Shown one piece after another: positions 1 through 7,983 of a DNA stretch of 24,486 nt (its first letter is position 1; every line of letters starts with the position of its first letter). The notes beneath the pieces are model-generated. The model made no database searches and had not been told where the DNA came from. It worked only from the letters and a program-made list of their open reading frames with translations. The position numbers and the translations under genes were made by a program. Source of the stretch: a virus; IMG/VR virus record IMGVR_UViG_3300026478_000026, positions 1-24,486 of that record; one strand, 5' to 3'.

Positions 1-13
1 CCTTTTACCTAGT

Positions 14-232
14 TTAAACACCTAATAGCTTCTTAAAAAAAATTGCAGCAGCACCAGGCCCAAGGAGCACAGCGACCATGACAGCGTACATAAGGTACTC
101 TAAACGCTTCATCTTAGCCGAGCCATCATCAAATCGTTGTTCGACACGACCAAATGACTGTTCAATCGACTTGTACCGCTCTGCACAAACTGCCTCATGG
201 ACAGTCAAACGCGTATCCACATCGTGCTCCAT
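14..232 (-). CDS. Small single-span membrane protein, possible holin or lysis accessory
   Basis: A 72-residue protein. Residues 1-45 are charged and predicted helical. One hydrophobic segment (about residues 47-66) contains the sequence AVMVAVLLGPGAAAIFF and is followed by a short basic tail (KK). No signal-peptide cleavage site is apparent. The start is the ATG at 232, preceded by AAGGG. It begins 15 bases after the stop of the 694-residue ejection protein. Helix plus one transmembrane segment resembles XhlA-type or single-span holin-like phage proteins. The position, just after the virion genes and where lysis genes often begin, fits that reading. Bases 1-13 after its stop hold a Shine-Dalgarno-like AGGTAAAAGG, so another gene probably follows outside the window. 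The function is inferred from topology and position only. Confidence 0.75.
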   Translation of the reverse strand: MEHDVDTRLTVHEAVCAERYKSIEQSFGRVEQRFDDGSAKMKRLEYLMYAVMVAVLLGPGAAAIFFKKLLGV

Positions 233-247
233 GATGACCCTTATTTA

Positions 248-2332
248 TCAATCGATGAGTGCATTTTCGCTAGGTTCCGATGCTAGCGCATTAATAGCCG
301 TTGTAGAGGTGGCGCTTCTCATAAACTCCGCTGCACGTTGCGCTGCTTTGCTTTTAAGCGATGATGGATCGCTAAGAAGTTTTACAACGCGGTTGCGTTC
401 TTCTACGGGTAGTCGTTCTAACAGATTCGCAGCGCCGCCAGGCGTTTTTAAAGCCTCTGTCAAAACACCCATAGTTTTTGCGCCAATCTTATTTTCTAAG
501 ATATTTAACGCTTTATTCGTAGTCGTCGCTACAGCACTTAAGTATGAAGGTATACGCAGCTTCGATGTATTATCTAGCAAAAGTTGCTTCAGCGCGTCTT
601 GCCCTGCGCTTACTTGACCTTTGACCGATAAGTTTGCAAGATGTTTTTTCGCTTCAGATTGCAACGTGGATATTACATTTTCGCTTAATTCTGTGGCGAT
701 GTTGTAGTTGCCTGGGCCAAGAAACTTTTCAACGACGTCAGGCGATTCGTTTTGCACCAGACGTACAAACGCGTCTTTGTCGGTCTTCCATAGCCTAACT
801 GCTTCACCGGTCAGCTTGGTTTCAGCAATCTTTTGCATACCTTTGGAAAACTCATCAAGGTACTCACGATAGCCTTTGCCGCCTGCCGCTTCGATGGCGT
901 TGATAAGCGTTGGTTTTATTTCCGACGTTACTTTAGCGGCCAAGTTACGCTGCGTTGTAGCGTCGACGCCTGGGCGTAGCTGCTGTACGGTTGCGTTGAT
1001 GGAGTTCTTACGAATGGCATCTAGTGCTCTTGCGTCAATGATGCCGCCATTTTTGGTCCACTGAGCAATATCGTTTGCTATGTTCTTAGCCGCACCACTA
1101 AGCAAATCATTGCCTGCGAATTCAGGGTTGTTCAATACGCCTCGAATCTGGCTTACGATCTCATCGCCTTTAAGTGGTTTGATGCCCGCCTCTCGTAAGC
1201 TGTCTGCCGCAGACTGAGCAAACCTTGCGCCTTGACCCAAGTCAAGCGACGCATCCGCGGCCTTCGACGCCCACTCATCAGCCATACGAGCTAAGTCGCC
1301 TTTGTAGGTGTACTTAGTCAGCCCCACAGGTAAGTTGCGCTTGATGAGGTCAAGCCGAGCAGACGCTTCAGCCAGATTGCCTGCATTGATTAGTCGGCGT
1401 ACGTCTTGCACCTTTGCTGCTGCTTCGGCGCTTAACTTACCGGCCTCAGCCTCATACTGCGCGACTTGCTGACCGAGATTAGCGCGGTTTAACGCGGCCT
1501 GACGTGCTGGCGATGTAATGTCGCGCAACGTCTGCTTCATAGTATCCGTCGTAGCGCGAACGTCCGTAGCAGTTGTGCCGCCAACAAGACGCGATAGCGC
1601 GTTCAATGACGTTTCGCCTTGCGATTGCTCAAGCGCTCTTAAGAAACGAGGGTCTCTTGCTGTCGCACGATCAATTAACGCTTGCCAAGTAGGACTATTT
1701 ATAGCCGCAGTAGCTTGGGCTGCACTAACATTTTGACCCTGCGCCGCCTTAAGCGCGTTGATAACTTCAGGTAAATCGGGACCAAGCGCGTTTCTTGCAA
1801 TTTCAGCGGCTTTATTTTGCGGTATGTTTTTAAGGTCAGCAGCTTTACCGATAGCTTTACCAAGCAAAGGCGCAATAACGCGCCCGCCAGCTTCGTAAGT
1901 TGCGCCTTCAAGGACATTTTTAGTAGGCTCTATTGCAATTGCTGCGCCTTTACGTGGTTCTTTACCGCCTAAATAAACGTCACCTAACTCAAGCGCCTCT
2001 TTAGCAAGCCCATAACCTAAACCGGCACCACCTACAACACCGGGAGGTCCAAGCGGCGCCCCTAACAAAGCACCGCCTGCTGATCCTAGCGCCTCAATCG
2101 TAGGTGCAACGTAAGGTCTAATACTTTGGTACATACGCTGCCCTGCGGTCAACTCTTGGCGAGGTGCCGTGGGCATACCTTCGCTGCGCGGCACCTGTAG
2201 TCCAATCTTAGCGTCAAAATCGGCTCGGGGAAGGTCTGAGTAGAACTTTTTATACAGCGCGTCTGCAAGCGCTGTATCAGACATATCCGAGTATTGCGGA
2301 TATTGAGCGCGGATTTCTGCAATCGTAGCCAT
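248..2332 (-). CDS. Large internal virion / DNA ejection protein (gp16-like position)
   Basis: A 694-residue, largely helical, Ala-rich protein. The first 45 residues carry a conserved-looking motif (SDTALADALYKKFYSDLP, then DFDAKIG) that I recall from the N termini of many phage ejection proteins. Residues about 80-115 form a Gly/Ala-rich hydrophobic stretch (for example GSAGGALLGAPLGPPGVVGG) resembling a glycine-zipper membrane segment. The rest is long amphipathic helix. No lysozyme or transglycosylase signature is visible. It is the third of three consecutive genes that match the P22 order gp7-gp20-gp16, whose products enter the host to conduct DNA across the envelope. The ATG overlaps the stop of the preceding gene (TAATG), implying coupled translation. 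The role is inferred from position, composition and the N-terminal motif; sequence homology to P22 gp16 is not shown. Confidence 0.8.
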   Translation of the reverse strand: MATIAEIRAQYPQYSDMSDTALADALYKKFYSDLPRADFDAKIGLQVPRSEGMPTAPRQELTAGQRMYQSIRPYVAPTIEALGSAGGALLGAPLGPPGVVGGAGLGYGLAKEALELGDVYLGGKEPRKGAAIAIEPTKNVLEGATYEAGGRVIAPLLGKAIGKAADLKNIPQNKAAEIARNALGPDLPEVINALKAAQGQNVSAAQATAAINSPTWQALIDRATARDPRFLRALEQSQGETSLNALSRLVGGTTATDVRATTDTMKQTLRDITSPARQAALNRANLGQQVAQYEAEAGKLSAEAAAKVQDVRRLINAGNLAEASARLDLIKRNLPVGLTKYTYKGDLARMADEWASKAADASLDLGQGARFAQSAADSLREAGIKPLKGDEIVSQIRGVLNNPEFAGNDLLSGAAKNIANDIAQWTKNGGIIDARALDAIRKNSINATVQQLRPGVDATTQRNLAAKVTSEIKPTLINAIEAAGGKGYREYLDEFSKGMQKIAETKLTGEAVRLWKTDKDAFVRLVQNESPDVVEKFLGPGNYNIATELSENVISTLQSEAKKHLANLSVKGQVSAGQDALKQLLLDNTSKLRIPSYLSAVATTTNKALNILENKIGAKTMGVLTEALKTPGGAANLLERLPVEERNRVVKLLSDPSSLKSKAAQRAAEFMRSATSTTAINALASEPSENALID

Positions 2333-3753
2333 TATCGGATACCTAATGGGTCAGCTTGCTCGCCACGAGTACCTGATGTAGGTGAGGGCGACGTTTGTAC
2401 TTTACGTTGAGCAGTCGCTACACCTTTTCTGATAATTTCTTGCAAATCACGGGCGGCAGCAATAAATTCTTTTTCACTTTGAGCAATTGACATGCGATTG
2501 ATAGCTTCCGTACCCTTTGCGCCTTCTTTTTCTGTAATTTGACCGCCGCCTTTAAGGGACTCAAACGCCTCAAGAAATGACGCACCTTTGATTTGATCAA
2601 ACCGCGCCATAAAACTAGCTTCACTTGTGCCAGGCACAAAACGTAATCCAGGCACCCAAGTTGCACCCACAGCGCCACTGAAACCGGGGTGAGGCTTAGA
2701 ATCTCCAATTAAGTTACCTTTGGAATCTCGTTTACCAACCAATTCATCAATCAAACGCAAACCTTCTTCAGCGCGATTGATAATTTTAGGTAGTGCTTGA
2801 CGTGCGGCAACATCGCCTTCAGCCGCTTTGCGACCTACTGTCTTAGCTTCTTCCATACGTCGTTGGAACTCAGGATCAGCTTGTTGCTTTGCTTGCTGTT
2901 CAGCCATCACTACGCGACGATCTTCAAGAGACAAACGTTGTGCGTCTTGTTGGATGCGTTTATTTTCATTTGCTATGCGTTCGCGATCTCTTGCGTCAGC
3001 CATCAATTGAGCTTGTGTTGGCGTAACTGTTGCGGTACTACCAGACACAACGGTTGCCGCACCCCCAAGTCCTGGTGTTTGTACAAGACGCGTAGTACCG
3101 CCAAGATTTTGAGAGGTAACGGTAGGTTTATTTAACTCCATAAACCGTTCAGTACCTAATTTTGATCTATTTAAAAGATCTGCAAACGCCCCCGGTCCTT
3201 GTGCAATGGCATTTTGTATTTGTGCGCGAGATTGTTCTGCGGTTACGCCTCGTGAGGCTAATAAAGGGCCAAGCACGGGATCAGCATGATTAGCTTCATG
3301 CCATGCCATGTATTTCTCTGGTGCTTTAGGGTCAGCAGGATCTATTGTGTCAAGAAATTGACGGGCTTGTTTAAGTTTAGCGTCAGCTAACTCTTGTTCC
3401 TGCTTTGCTTTTTGCCCCGGTTGAAGGCTAATTTCACCAAGTGTTTTTCGACGCGTAAGTTCTTGCGTTTGGCGTTCGCTAAGTGACTTTTGAAAGTCCA
3501 TGTATCCTTTTATGTCACCTGCCCTTAGAAGCGCGTTTCCAATTTTGCTTTCATCGCTTCCTGCTTGAGCAAGCTCGTTCATTCGCGCTATCTCGCGTTG
3601 CTCAGTACGTTGCGCGGCACCAAGTTGATACTGCGCCAAAGCATTTTGATTACGCGCTTGTTCAATCGCCGCAACACGGCCATACTGCTCCAACGGGTCT
3701 TGTAGTTGGATACCTTTAAACGACAGCGCAATGTTTGGATCAACAAGAGCCAT
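2332..3753 (-). CDS. Internal virion / DNA ejection protein (gp20-like position)
   Basis: A 473-residue protein, rich in Gln, Ala, Arg and Glu, with long predicted coiled coil (residues about 25-135 and 245-330). The C-terminal third contains a segment (FLEAFESLKGGGQITEKEG, about residues 385-410, then helical) that recurs in phage structural proteins of this class. There is no transmembrane segment, signal peptide or enzyme motif. It lies between the gp7-like and large gp16-like proteins, the place of gp20 in P22-type phages, and is probably injected with them. The start is the ATG at 3753, with AAGG nine bases upstream. Its stop overlaps the next start in TAATG. The structural assignment is fairly secure; the exact function is inferred. 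Confidence 0.78.
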   Translation of the reverse strand: MALVDPNIALSFKGIQLQDPLEQYGRVAAIEQARNQNALAQYQLGAAQRTEQREIARMNELAQAGSDESKIGNALLRAGDIKGYMDFQKSLSERQTQELTRRKTLGEISLQPGQKAKQEQELADAKLKQARQFLDTIDPADPKAPEKYMAWHEANHADPVLGPLLASRGVTAEQSRAQIQNAIAQGPGAFADLLNRSKLGTERFMELNKPTVTSQNLGGTTRLVQTPGLGGAATVVSGSTATVTPTQAQLMADARDRERIANENKRIQQDAQRLSLEDRRVVMAEQQAKQQADPEFQRRMEEAKTVGRKAAEGDVAARQALPKIINRAEEGLRLIDELVGKRDSKGNLIGDSKPHPGFSGAVGATWVPGLRFVPGTSEASFMARFDQIKGASFLEAFESLKGGGQITEKEGAKGTEAINRMSIAQSEKEFIAAARDLQEIIRKGVATAQRKVQTSPSPTSGTRGEQADPLGIR

Positions 3754-3774
3754 GATTTAAGACCTTACTTGTAA

Positions 3775-4524
3775 TTAAGTATAAGTTACGCCACCAGAAT
3801 AATCAGGGTTCATTGGTGGCCCATATGAAGGCGCTGAGTATCCTGCGTTGCTACCATAGGCAGTAATAGGCGCACCAAACTGCTGTGGAAAGCGAGCATT
3901 TAAATAATTTTGGCCTTGCTGATAGTTCAAGTACGTTCCAAGACCTTGCGACAACGCGTTAGCGCCGCCAACGTATCCAGACGCTCGCGCCTGCGCGGCT
4001 GCACCTAACGCTTGACCTACGTTGCTCGCCATCGTTTGCCCCGCCTGACCTAGCTGGTTCGTTGCCGTCTGGCCTATACCTGCTAAAGACTGTAAGGGAT
4101 TCAAACGCGCATTACGCTCGGCTTGGTAACGATTAAACGCGTTCATGTACTCTTGCGAAGCCAAATCTTGACCGTAACGCTGCGCTCCTTTGAGCATACC
4201 GCCTGACAACAAGCCCCCACGCGCTGCTGCCGAGCGCTCTAAGGCTTTCATACCCTCGCTCATACGAAAAGCGTAGCCTGGGTCTTGCTGAAACTGATCC
4301 ATGCCAAACGGCGTATATTCAGTCGCCAACGGCGTGAGTTTGTTAAGCGCCGTAATGCCCGCTTGACGCCAAGGTTCTTGCAGTTCAACTTGGCGCTCAA
4401 ACTGCTGCTGTTGCAAGTCCGCAGCGCGGTTAGCTGCGGCGGTTTGTGTTTTAGCAGCGCTTTTAGCGGCTTGCGATCCTATTGCGGCACTTGTTACAAC
4501 CGCGCCTGCTACCCAAAATGTCAT
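3775..4524 (-). CDS. DNA transfer (ejection) protein, gp7 / p32-like
   Basis: A 249-residue protein. A hydrophobic, Ala-rich N terminus (VAGAVVTSAAIGSQAAKSAA) is followed by a Gln-rich helix (residues about 25-50) and the region DPGYAFRMSEGMKALERSAA (about residues 81-100) with a following GGLLSGGMLKGAQRYGQDL. I recognise these from the family commonly annotated as phage DNA transfer protein p32. The C terminus is Gly, Tyr and Pro-rich. P22 gp7, which this resembles in size, position and character, is an injected virion protein. It is the first of three ejection-type genes. Its ATG overlaps the previous stop (ATGA at 4521-4524), indicating translational coupling. No catalytic motif is seen. 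Confidence 0.82.
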   Translation of the reverse strand: MTFWVAGAVVTSAAIGSQAAKSAAKTQTAAANRAADLQQQQFERQVELQEPWRQAGITALNKLTPLATEYTPFGMDQFQQDPGYAFRMSEGMKALERSAAARGGLLSGGMLKGAQRYGQDLASQEYMNAFNRYQAERNARLNPLQSLAGIGQTATNQLGQAGQTMASNVGQALGAAAQARASGYVGGANALSQGLGTYLNYQQGQNYLNARFPQQFGAPITAYGSNAGYSAPSYGPPMNPDYSGGVTYT

Positions 4525-4970
4525 GTCAGCACCTCTTGTACATTATGTCGAATAAGATTACCCGGTGCGTACATACTTGCCGGTTCTGATTCTACAAGTT
4601 CAGCCTCTGCATCATCAACAGTTGTCGCTTTTACTGCATGAAAAGTCATGCACAAAGTATCCGTCAACGCTAGCACCGCACGCTTAGTGCCAGGTTTACT
4701 CTCAAACAAATGTGGGCCTGATATTTCTTGGACATTTCCGTCGCCATCTGTAATCGCAACCGTACCATAAACAATTAAATAAAAGTGTTCTTTTTTATGA
4801 ACAGCGCCTACAACTAAAACACCGGCATGACGAAATACTTCACGGCAGTACATTCCTCCGTGAAAATAATGTTTTGTATCCGGTTGGTATTGAGGCAATT
4901 TAAGAAGTTCGGCTTGCAACGCGCCTACTTTTTGTTGCATCAATTCAGAATGTACACTTAAATTACTCAC
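4521..4970 (-). CDS. Cupin-like (RmlC fold) small phage protein
   Basis: A 149-residue protein whose central region reads as one cupin barrel. Motif 1 is spread over H58, H62 and G69 (HKKEHFYLIVYG). Motif 2 is seen as residues 86-99 (PHLFESKPGTKRAV), with a further conserved-looking H111. This arrangement recurs in small proteins of many phages, generally annotated as cupin-domain or hypothetical. The histidines could bind a metal, but no substrate can be deduced. The start is GTG at 4970, chosen because it overlaps the preceding stop as GTGA and gives the full fold; the next ATG, at codon 11, has no better ribosome-binding site. It sits between a small beta protein and the ejection genes, so it may be a virion component. 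Fold likely, function unknown. Confidence 0.75.
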   Translation of the reverse strand: MSNLSVHSELMQQKVGALQAELLKLPQYQPDTKHYFHGGMYCREVFRHAGVLVVGAVHKKEHFYLIVYGTVAITDGDGNVQEISGPHLFESKPGTKRAVLALTDTLCMTFHAVKATTVDDAEAELVESEPASMYAPGNLIRHNVQEVLT

Positions 4971-5302
4971 GTTATCTCGCGCCCACTCATGCGTAAGTTA
5001 ACGCCGGTATTGTTGCTAGCCGCAGCAACCACATAGTCGCCCGTGCTAAGTATCTGCCCCACTACTTCAGGCCAAGTGTATGTTTCGCCAGCACCTAATG
5101 TCTGTGTGCCTATGTAGTAAGCGTTTCCTACAGAATTACCAGATGCCACAATATTAATCGTAATTTGACGAGCCACAACATCATAGTTAGCTGTTGTCAA
5201 TTTGTCGATGATCGTTGTCACGTACGCAGGCGCGGTGTACACCGTAGTGTTTGTACTAGGAATTACTTGACCTTCAGCCAAAACTTTTGCAGTTACAGTC
5301 AT
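4967..5302 (-). CDS. Small beta-rich phage protein of unknown function
   Basis: A 111-residue protein with no signal peptide and no transmembrane segment. Its alternating hydrophobic and polar pattern predicts a compact beta sandwich. The N-terminal part (TVYTAPAYVTTIIDKLTTAN, about residues 21-40) resembles short proteins found near tailspike and head-completion genes in many phages. It is cotranscribed behind the tailspike. The start is the ATG at 5302 with AAGGTG upstream, and the tailspike stop TAA runs directly into that ribosome-binding site. Its own stop overlaps the cupin gene start (GTGA). It could be a tail-associated or head-surface protein, but I see no motif that decides this. 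Confidence 0.72.
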   Translation of the reverse strand: MTVTAKVLAEGQVIPSTNTTVYTAPAYVTTIIDKLTTANYDVVARQITINIVASGNSVGNAYYIGTQTLGAGETYTWPEVVGQILSTGDYVVAAASNNTGVNLRMSGREIT

Positions 5303-5311
5303 TTTTACACC

Positions 5312-7129
5312 TTAGGTTTTGGTTGCGATCCAAGAAACTATAATTGCGTGGCTTGCAAGCACTTGACCGTTGTTAGGGTTTCCTGAGTCTACAATGCGAG
5401 TGTAAAACGAAAATGTTGTCGGTCCAACATTGTACAAACCGACCATAAGACTCTTAGCGGTGTCAGCGGCTGTTATACAGACTGCACTCGGTGTGGTTCC
5501 TAAATTATGCGTAATCGTCCCCACACCACCAGCATCCGTCGTAACCGTCTCAATGTTCGATGTGGTCTTTCTACTATCTCCGAGATTCTCTGAGATAAAG
5601 ATGTTTGATGCAGTGCTATTGTTAAGCAAAGCACCTGTAACGTTACCCGTTAGGTCATTACCAGATATGACAAGGTAATCTGCACCTGCGCCAATCCAAA
5701 CACCATATCTTTGAAAGTTTGATGCAAGTGTCCCAATTCTCCCCAACGGTCCACCAGAAAAACAATTCTCAATCGTGACATGGGTAACGCCTGCGCCGAT
5801 AGCAATACCATCGTATGACGCAGATCCATCAATTGAGTTCATGCCAATTTGACAGCCGCTGATGGTGTAGTTCTTGCCGTTTTCAATCAAAATACCGCGC
5901 TGATCGTTATTGATGAACCTACACCCGCTGACAAGCACACCATCTGTGTTAGCCGCACAACGAAGGCCGCTAAGACCGTTCGTTGCAGACCAGCAATTCA
6001 CTAAGTTTACATCGGTTGTCTTACCACCGTTGTCAATCAGCGCGATGCCATGCCCAACTGAAGTATCTGCCGTGATACCTTCCACAAACACTGCTGTAAC
6101 GTATTGACCCGTAACTGGATAGGTGGCTAAAGCTGAGTTGCCCGATGAAATAATGTCTACGGTATTGATGTAAACGCCGCTAGCGTAAGTTAACAAAATG
6201 CCGTCATAGCAACTCGCTACAATGCCATCAAGAATCCATACGCCCTGCGCTAACGCCCCAGCGCCGACCTCAATACCAGACAAAGCGCAAGTGCTAATCT
6301 CAAAGTTAGAAATGGTGCATAAATAAGATGATGCGCCGCCTTCAACAATAATGCCGTTGCGCGTATTTCCTGACAGTAAAAACTGATCGACAACGACGTT
6401 ATGACAGTTTTTGATGCGAATACCGGCGGTTGATCCTGTTTGCGCGGCAGACGGTATGATGCCTAAATTGTTAACGCCGCCCTGTGAGCAGCCATTGAAT
6501 AAAATAAAATCATCCGCCATAGCCGCAGGCGCAATGATGCTTGATTGCCTGCCTTCGCCTGTTAGAAAAACAGAGTTAGCGGTAATAGATAATTTGGTAG
6601 AGATTTTATAGGTGCCGGTCGGAAAGTTAACCGCGCCCCCACCAATTGACGACACGTAATCAATAGCTTGCTGAATAGCAGTTGTATCGTTAGCAACGCC
6701 GTTACCCACTGCGCCGAAATCTTTAACTGATACAACCTGACGAAGTTTGGCTTGAACGGTTGTTGTAACCGCGCCCGTGCCTGACGGCGTATACCCAATC
6801 AATGAAGATCCAGACGCGCTAGACAACGACGTTTCTAACGCTTCGACCAATCCTTGCGTGGTGGCAATGTTATCGACAGTCCAAATCGTGACGTCGTTGC
6901 TGTCCTTTAAAACAAACTTATATTGTTGCGTTCCCAGCCAAACATCGGCTTCACCGCGCACACTTAGAATGATGGGGTTTGTGTTAGACGTTGTACCTGT
7001 CGAATCAGTGTAAGTAGCTAAGGGCGTTGTTGTTCCGGCTGCATACGTGTAAAGTTTGCCGCCAACTAACAAAGAGCCATCCGAAGCAAAAAACTGAAGT
7101 TTTGGGCTAGGGGATAAATAAGTTGTCAT
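5312..7129 (-). CDS. Tailspike with right-handed beta-helix (pectate-lyase-like)
   Basis: A 605-residue tailspike. Residues 1-90 form an adaptor domain of the kind that attaches podovirus spikes to the tail (GGKLYTYAAGTTTPLATYTD, residues 23-42, and VILKDSND-type strand near 72-80). A linker follows, and from about residue 133 VSVKDFGAVGNGVANDT opens a pectate-lyase superfamily beta-helix, seen as repeating short strands with Asn/Gly turns to about residue 525. The last 80 residues form a separate beta domain starting with ITHNLGTTPSAV. Such spikes usually bind or cut surface polysaccharide; catalytic residues cannot be picked from sequence. The frame is open back to 7234, but the start is the ATG at 7129. 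It has TAAGGA upstream, and the earlier part would lie inside the fibre gene. Confidence 0.9.
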   Translation of the reverse strand: MTTYLSPSPKLQFFASDGSLLVGGKLYTYAAGTTTPLATYTDSTGTTSNTNPIILSVRGEADVWLGTQQYKFVLKDSNDVTIWTVDNIATTQGLVEALETSLSSASGSSLIGYTPSGTGAVTTTVQAKLRQVVSVKDFGAVGNGVANDTTAIQQAIDYVSSIGGGAVNFPTGTYKISTKLSITANSVFLTGEGRQSSIIAPAAMADDFILFNGCSQGGVNNLGIIPSAAQTGSTAGIRIKNCHNVVVDQFLLSGNTRNGIIVEGGASSYLCTISNFEISTCALSGIEVGAGALAQGVWILDGIVASCYDGILLTYASGVYINTVDIISSGNSALATYPVTGQYVTAVFVEGITADTSVGHGIALIDNGGKTTDVNLVNCWSATNGLSGLRCAANTDGVLVSGCRFINNDQRGILIENGKNYTISGCQIGMNSIDGSASYDGIAIGAGVTHVTIENCFSGGPLGRIGTLASNFQRYGVWIGAGADYLVISGNDLTGNVTGALLNNSTASNIFISENLGDSRKTTSNIETVTTDAGGVGTITHNLGTTPSAVCITAADTAKSLMVGLYNVGPTTFSFYTRIVDSGNPNNGQVLASHAIIVSWIATKT

Positions 7130-7137
7130 GTTATTCC

Positions 7138-7983
7138 TTACAGTGCGGCGATGACAAAAGCTAGCAATTCGCTGTAGCGCACACCTAAACGCGTTTGAGA
7201 TGATCCGTCGGATGCTATCCATGTGTCGCTGCAAAATAAACCGTATTTTGACGCATCTAAACCCTCGGCGGCAAATGCTTCTTGAACATCTTGGGCAATA
7301 ACACCAAAATGAATTCGGGCGTCTTCACCTTTTGACGCTACAGCGTCAGTCCACTTAAACGCTCGGATAAGTTTTTTGATGCTATACGCGACGCGTTGTT
7401 CTGCGTCGGACAATGACCTTATCTGCTGTTTTTGAGCACCATCTGATGTATTGATTGTGCCTGTGGTTGCGTAAACTACAGTATATCTATAGGTACCAGT
7501 GCCCAAAGACCGCGTGTTATCGACCGACGGGCGGAACGTTGTAGCATCCCCTAAGAAAACAGATGTCCCTGGCGACGTTGCGCCGGTAGCTAAGATGACA
7601 CCGTTTGTGCCGCCAATCGTTGCGTATGAACTGGCCTCAACAAAATAAGCACTGGGTGTAGCGTACTTTGCGCCGTTAAACTGATTGTTGCTATTTGTAA
7701 ACGTCTTAGCGCCAGAAATTGTCTGGGTGCCGTTTTTTGTTACGACATTATCACCAAAAGGTATGGGTGGTGGGCCAACGTCAACAGGAATACTAGACAC
7801 CAATACGTTAACATCTTGAGCCGGAGGGCCAGATTGAAGATCATCTAGCGTTGTCGCGTTGTTACCTTGCCCAACTAAAGTAAATAAATTTAAAAAAAAT
7901 CGATACCATTCACGCGAAATCAGACCAGTTCGCTCGTCAATAAAGCTGACGCGTGGGGCCGGTATGTTAGTAACATTAGGCAT
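7138..7983 (-). CDS. Tail fibre with C-terminal S74 (endosialidase-type) chaperone domain
   Basis: A 281-residue fibre. The N terminus (RVSFIDERTGLISREWYRFF, residues 11-30) is a typical attachment segment of small phage fibres. A Thr/Ser/Gly-rich shaft follows, then from about residue 150 an intramolecular chaperone domain of the peptidase S74 family. The family uses a Ser-Lys pair five residues apart to cut itself off after trimer folding; here S180 (in NTSDG) and K185 fit. HFGVIAQDVQEAF (residues 225-237) and YSELLAF (270-276) are further family hallmarks. The stop follows soon after, so the usual terminal coiled coil is very short. The gene overlaps the gp10-like gene by eight bases. Its TAA stop forms the tailspike ribosome-binding site. 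Confidence 0.88.
   Translation of the reverse strand: MPNVTNIPAPRVSFIDERTGLISREWYRFFLNLFTLVGQGNNATTLDDLQSGPPAQDVNVLVSSIPVDVGPPPIPFGDNVVTKNGTQTISGAKTFTNSNNQFNGAKYATPSAYFVEASSYATIGGTNGVILATGATSPGTSVFLGDATTFRPSVDNTRSLGTGTYRYTVVYATTGTINTSDGAQKQQIRSLSDAEQRVAYSIKKLIRAFKWTDAVASKGEDARIHFGVIAQDVQEAFAAEGLDASKYGLFCSDTWIASDGSSQTRLGVRYSELLAFVIAAL

Noticed and set aside
78-617. 179-residue plus-strand open frame
   Set aside because: It crosses the junction of two convincing minus-strand genes and has a Ser/Arg/Ala-rich, low-information composition typical of antisense frames.
5312-7234. Longer tailspike starting at 7234 (640 residues)
   Set aside because: The extra 35 residues would overlap the fibre gene, are basic and unlike any spike N terminus, and the ATG at 7129 has an ideal TAAGGA site and starts exactly at the adaptor domain.
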